The translations under genes and the position numbers were made by a program. From the NCBI GenBank assembly GCA_030691555.1, contig JAUYEB010000236.1, forward strand, positions 1-9,066: DNA of 9,066 nucleotides. Reading direction: 5' to 3'. Position 1 is the first letter of the stretch. Every line of letters starts with the position of its first letter. Source of the stretch: Candidatus Bathyarchaeota archaeon (GTDB taxonomy: Archaea; Thermoproteota; Bathyarchaeia; TCS64). Under the pieces are notes generated by a model that did not search any database, was not told the DNA's origin, and saw only the letters and a list, made by a program, of their open reading frames with translations. Shown here one piece after another: positions 5,821 to 9,066 of this stretch.

Positions 5821-5942
5821 CCTCCTCAGGGACGAGGTCATCCTGATGCCCTTCGTCGTCGGCGGGTAGACCCGACACCTTCCCCCGCCTCTAAACCCTC
5901 CATTCGGACTGGTTTTAAGCGACTATCTCAAGTTCCTTCTAG
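5821..5942. other. Intergenic stretch before the helicase gene
   Basis: These 122 bases carry no gene I can support. The first half is GC-rich, and one frame reads LLRDEVILMPFVVGG before a TAG at 5867-5869. That frame is not open upstream, so it is either chance or the remnant of a longer C-terminus. A short inverted repeat, CGGGT/ACCCG (5863-5874), has too small a loop to be a good terminator. The second half contains the promoter of the helicase gene. Confidence 0.5.
5913..5918 (+). promoter_or_regulatory. TATA box of leaderless promoter for the helicase gene
   Basis: TTTTAA stands out in GC-rich sequence and is centred 27-28 bases before the ATG at 5943, the distance for a transcript that begins at the start codon. 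No ribosome-binding site is seen before the ATG, which agrees with leaderless translation. Confidence 0.6.
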
Positions 5943-8807
5943 ATGTCCTCGGTCTTCGGCCTCCTCCACCCAAGGATCAGGGATGCCCTGGCAGGCTTCG
6001 GCATCGTGGAGCCGACGCCGCCGCAGGAGAGGGTCATCCCCCCGATCCTGGCGGGGGAGAACGTCCTCCTCATCGCCCCCACGGCGAGCGGGAAGACCGA
6101 GGCGGCGCTGCTCCCCGTCTTCGACGCCTACCTCCGCGAGGGCGACCCGAAGGGCATAAACATCATCTACATAACCCCCCTCAGGGCGCTCAACAGGGAC
6201 ATAGACAAGCGCATGATGGCTTGGGCCGAGGGCCTCGGCATCGACGTGCAGGTCCGCCACGGCGACACGACCCAGAAGCAGAGGCGGAGCCAGCTACGGA
6301 AGCCGCCCCAGATGCTCATCACCACACCAGAGACCCTCCAGGCCATCCTCCCCACGAAGGACATGAGGAGGCACCTGGCATCGGTCAGGTGGGTCATCGT
6401 CGACGAGATACACGACCTCGCCGCATCGAAGAGGGGGGCGCAGCTAACAGTGGGTCTGGCCCGCCTCGACGAGGTTGCCGCGAGGCCCCCGCAGAGGATC
6501 GGGCTCTCCGCCACCGTCGGCAACCCAGAGGCCATCGCCGCCTTCCTCGCCGGCCCCCACCCCATCAAGGTCGTCGAGGTCACCGTCGACAAGGACTACG
6601 TCTACGACGTCGAGTACCCCGAGCCACGGGAGGAGGACTTCGACATCGGCAGCGACCTCAACACGACCCCCGTCGCCGCCTCCCGCCTACGCGCCATAAG
6701 GGACCTCGTCCGCTCCCACAACTCGACCCTCATCTTCGTGCAGGGCAGGGGGCAGGCTGAGAGCCTCGGCCACAAGCTGGGGAAACTGGACCCCGGCATA
6801 GAGGTCCACCACGGCAGCCTGAGCAGGGAGCAGCGCCACATCGTCGAGGACAAGTTCAAGGCGGGGGAGCTCAAGGCGATAGTCGCCACCTCCACCCTCC
6901 AGCTCGGCATAGACATTGGAAACGTCGACCTCACCATCCAGTACAACAGCCCACGCCAGGTCTCCACCCTCATACAGCGCGTGGGCCGCGCCGGCCACAG
7001 GCTCAACAGGCTCTCCCGGGGCATCCTCATCACCGCATACGGGGAGGACGCCCTCGAGTCGATGGTCACGGCGCGGAAGGCGAAGGTGAACGAGATAGAG
7101 CCCACCACGCCACACGCGAACCCCCTCGACGTACTCGCCCACCAGATAACCGGGATGACCCTAGACCACGGCGAGATCGACGCTGAAAAAATATTTTCCC
7201 TTATCACCGGTGGCGCAAGCTGCTTCAGGACCCTGAGCCGCGGCGACTTCGACGAGGTCGTCGACTTCCTAAACGCCATCAGGATAGTCAACAGGAGAGG
7301 AGATAAGCTGGAGAAGACCAAGAAGGGACAGAGATACTACTACGAGAACCTCGGCATGATCAACGACGAGAGGCGCTACCCCTTCATCAACGTCGTCACC
7401 GACAAGATCATCGGCACAGTCGGCGACGAGTTCTGGACACTCCGCGCACGCGTCGGCCTCAACGTCATCCTCCGCGGCAAGGTCTGGAAGATAATCCAGA
7501 TAGACGAGGACGAGGGGCGCCTCTTCGTCCTCCCAAGCGACGACCCCCTCGGCGCCCTCCCCGGCTGGGACGGCGAGCTCATCGGGGTAACCAAGGACAT
7601 CGCCGAGGAGGTCGGCGACCTCAGGGAGAGGATAGCCGAGCGCATCAAGGCGAAGGGCCTCGACGCCACCGTCGAGGAGCTATCAAAGGAGCTCAAGGTG
7701 CCACTAGCCACCATAGCCGTGGCGGCGAAGGAGGTCGACGACCAGCTAAGGCACGGCTTCCCCATCCCCACCAAGGACCTGATACTTGTCGAAGCCTACG
7801 AGCGCTACATCGTCATCCACACCGCCTACGGGAGCAAGGTCAACACCACCCTCGGCTGCGTCCTCGACGCTGCGCTGAGCGAGCGCGACCTCATACTCGG
7901 GTGGTGGAGCGACGCCTATCGCATCCTCATCGAGACGCCTCAGAAGGCGACCCGGTACGACGTCGACGACATCCTGAACGTCCTGAAGAGCCTAACCCCC
8001 GAGGAGGCGGAGAAGCGGCTCACCGAGTACATGGAGTCCCGCTTCCCATACGCCTACAACATGAAGTTCATCGCCGAGCGCTTCGGCGCCATCCCCCGCG
8101 GGAAGACCATGGGCGCGGCGGAGCTGCACAGACTCTACCGCCGGTACAGGAACAGCCCCATCTACAAGGAGTCCCTCCGAGAGGTCTACAGGGAGAAGCT
8201 CGACCTCCAGTCTGTCCAAGAGATCGCCGGCGGAATATCCTCGGGTAACGTCAAACTGCAGTACGTCCAGGCGAAGGAGCCCAGCCCCCTCGCCCGCCAC
8301 ATCCTCGAGGCCTACGCCGACCTCGAGGAGTTGATGGACTCCAGCATCGCCGTCCCCGACCAGCTAGAGTACATGCAGAAGAGCGTCCTCGCCCGCGAGG
8401 TGAGGCTGAGCTGCATGAACTGCAACGAGTGGCACGAGGAGGCGAGGATAAGGGACCTACCCGATCGACCCACGTGCCCCCGCTGCGGCTCCGGCCTGCT
8501 AGCCGTCCTCCGCCGATACGAAGACCCCGCCCACTTCAAGTCACTCCTCAACCGCATGAAGGCCGGAGAACAGCTCCTCCCCGAAGAGGCCGACACCGTC
8601 ACGAACGGGCGCAAGACCGCCGACATGGTCCTCAGCTACGGGCACAAGGCGCTGGAGGCGCTCGCCGTCCACGGCGTGGGCCCCGTCACCGCATACCAGG
8701 TACTAAGCAGGATGCACGCAACCGACAAGGGCTTCTACTCGGACCTGCTGAAGGCAAACATACAGTACATGCGCACGCGGCAGTACTGGGACGATAAAAA
8801 GAAGTAG
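5943..8807 (+). CDS. lhr: Lhr-family superfamily 2 helicase
   Basis: The 954-residue protein has all the ATPase motifs of a superfamily 2 helicase in order: PTPPQE (Q-motif-like, 24-29), APTASGKTEA (motif I, 45-54), TPLRALN (Ia), TTPET (Ib), DEIH (motif II, 154-157), SAT (III, 189-191), LIFVQGRGQAE (IV), TSTLQLGIDIG (V, 316-326) and QRVGRAGHR (VI, 345-353). The QRVGRAGHR form and the long C-terminal half with winged-helix and beta-rich parts are typical of Lhr. A zinc-ribbon-like C824-x2-C827-x17-C845-x2-C848 lies near the end, followed by a helix-hairpin-helix-like segment around HGVGPVTA (910-917). Lhr proteins unwind DNA and RNA-DNA hybrids and act in DNA repair or restart. The start is supported by the TTTTAA box 27-28 bases before it. 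It converges with the AhpD-like gene with 2 bases between stops. It is probably a housekeeping gene unrelated to the operon. Confidence 0.95.
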   Translation: MSSVFGLLHPRIRDALAGFGIVEPTPPQERVIPPILAGENVLLIAPTASGKTEAALLPVFDAYLREGDPKGINIIYITPLRALNRDIDKRMMAWAEGLGIDVQVRHGDTTQKQRRSQLRKPPQMLITTPETLQAILPTKDMRRHLASVRWVIVDEIHDLAASKRGAQLTVGLARLDEVAARPPQRIGLSATVGNPEAIAAFLAGPHPIKVVEVTVDKDYVYDVEYPEPREEDFDIGSDLNTTPVAASRLRAIRDLVRSHNSTLIFVQGRGQAESLGHKLGKLDPGIEVHHGSLSREQRHIVEDKFKAGELKAIVATSTLQLGIDIGNVDLTIQYNSPRQVSTLIQRVGRAGHRLNRLSRGILITAYGEDALESMVTARKAKVNEIEPTTPHANPLDVLAHQITGMTLDHGEIDAEKIFSLITGGASCFRTLSRGDFDEVVDFLNAIRIVNRRGDKLEKTKKGQRYYYENLGMINDERRYPFINVVTDKIIGTVGDEFWTLRARVGLNVILRGKVWKIIQIDEDEGRLFVLPSDDPLGALPGWDGELIGVTKDIAEEVGDLRERIAERIKAKGLDATVEELSKELKVPLATIAVAAKEVDDQLRHGFPIPTKDLILVEAYERYIVIHTAYGSKVNTTLGCVLDAALSERDLILGWWSDAYRILIETPQKATRYDVDDILNVLKSLTPEEAEKRLTEYMESRFPYAYNMKFIAERFGAIPRGKTMGAAELHRLYRRYRNSPIYKESLREVYREKLDLQSVQEIAGGISSGNVKLQYVQAKEPSPLARHILEAYADLEELMDSSIAVPDQLEYMQKSVLAREVRLSCMNCNEWHEEARIRDLPDRPTCPRCGSGLLAVLRRYEDPAHFKSLLNRMKAGEQLLPEEADTVTNGRKTADMVLSYGHKALEALAVHGVGPVTAYQVLSRMHATDKGFYSDLLKANIQYMRTRQYWDDKKK

Positions 8808-8809
8808 GC

Positions 8810-9066
8810 TCACTCGTCGTCCTTCAGGTACTTTTCCTCGTCCCCGGCCTCGAGGGCGAAGTTCATGTGGGCCATGCTCGCGCCCGCGTTCAGTGCGGCC
8901 GCGACGGCGATGACCTCGGCGAGCTCCTCCTTCGTCGCGCCCGCGGCGATCGCACGCTTCGCGTGGGCCTCGATGCAGTACGGGCACCTCGTTATGTAGG
9001 TGGCCGCGACGGCGCAGAGCTCCTTCGTCTTCACGTCGAGCTTGCCCGGCTCGAAGACCTTCTCGT
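8810..9066 (-). CDS. AhpD/carboxymuconolactone-decarboxylase-like protein, 5' end missing
   Basis: The frame runs from the right edge to a TGA at 8812-8810; 84 residues are visible. A GTG at 9034 could be read as a start, but the frame continues upstream with EKVFEPGKLD, which matches the family's segment before the conserved KTKEL, so the true start lies beyond the window. The signature is CPYCIEAHAKRA, with the CxxC pair at 8984-8986 and 8975-8977 and the His at 8963-8965, followed by GATKEELAEVIAVAAALNAGAS, the helical repeat of the family. Members with CxxC and the nearby His are usually thiol peroxidases or disulfide reductases of the AhpD type; family members without them are decarboxylases. 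A role in peroxide defence is therefore likely but not certain. Full proteins of this group are about 100-120 residues, so little is missing. Confidence 0.9.
   Translation of the reverse strand, partial: EKVFEPGKLDVKTKELCAVAATYITRCPYCIEAHAKRAIAAGATKEELAEVIAVAAALNAGASMAHMNFALEAGDEEKYLKDDE

Noticed and set aside
6602..7321. A 239-codon open frame on the minus strand within the helicase gene
   Set aside because: The helicase motifs on the plus strand cover the whole stretch; the antisense frame is rich in S, R and P and matches no family.
1..9066. CRISPR array, tRNA or rRNA gene, insertion sequence or phage genes
   Set aside because: I saw no regularly spaced repeats, no cloverleaf or rRNA-like stretch, no transposase motif and no terminal inverted repeats.

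Overview
This window looks like the chromosome of a GC-rich archaeon. The evidence is an Lhr-type superfamily 2 helicase with archaeal C-terminal features, AT-rich TATA-like boxes placed about 26-28 bases before start codons (leaderless transcription), no convincing Shine-Dalgarno sites, and frequent AGG and ATA codons. The lineage cannot be fixed from this sequence; a TACK-type archaeon is my guess.

Layout. Bases 1-1032 (+) are the 3' two thirds of a YtcJ-type amidohydrolase that enters from the left edge. It converges, 9 bases stop to stop, on a very small gene (1042-1158, -) for a 38-residue single-span membrane protein. The AT-rich stretch 1159-1291 holds the promoter of that small gene, a pair of short direct repeats, and a T6 tract that probably ends the next transcript. 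Bases 1292-4805 (-) are a tight four-gene operon, read right to left: an enlarged QueC-like PP-loop ATP pyrophosphatase with a zinc-type cysteine cluster, a D-Ala-D-Ala-ligase-like ATP-grasp enzyme, a GNAT acetyltransferase and a gamma-glutamylcyclotransferase-fold protein. Divergent from it, across an AT-rich gap of about 50 bases, is a threonine-synthase-like PLP enzyme (4858-5820, +). A 122-base gap with a leaderless promoter leads to an Lhr-family helicase (5943-8807, +). This converges with a 2-base gap on an AhpD/carboxymuconolactone-decarboxylase-like gene (8810-9066, -) that runs off the right edge.

How the genes may work together. The five genes from 1292 to 5820 are the interesting part. 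They combine a PLP enzyme that could make or remodel an amino acid, an ATP-grasp ligase that could join it to another amino or carboxyl group, a PP-loop enzyme that activates a carbonyl or carboxylate with ATP, an N-acyltransferase, and a GGCT-fold enzyme that acts on gamma-glutamyl-type amides. My inference is a small pathway for a modified amino acid or short peptide (osmolyte, metallophore, cofactor or nucleotide conjugate). The product cannot be read from sequence. The flanking amidohydrolase, helicase and AhpD-like genes look like ordinary, unrelated neighbours.
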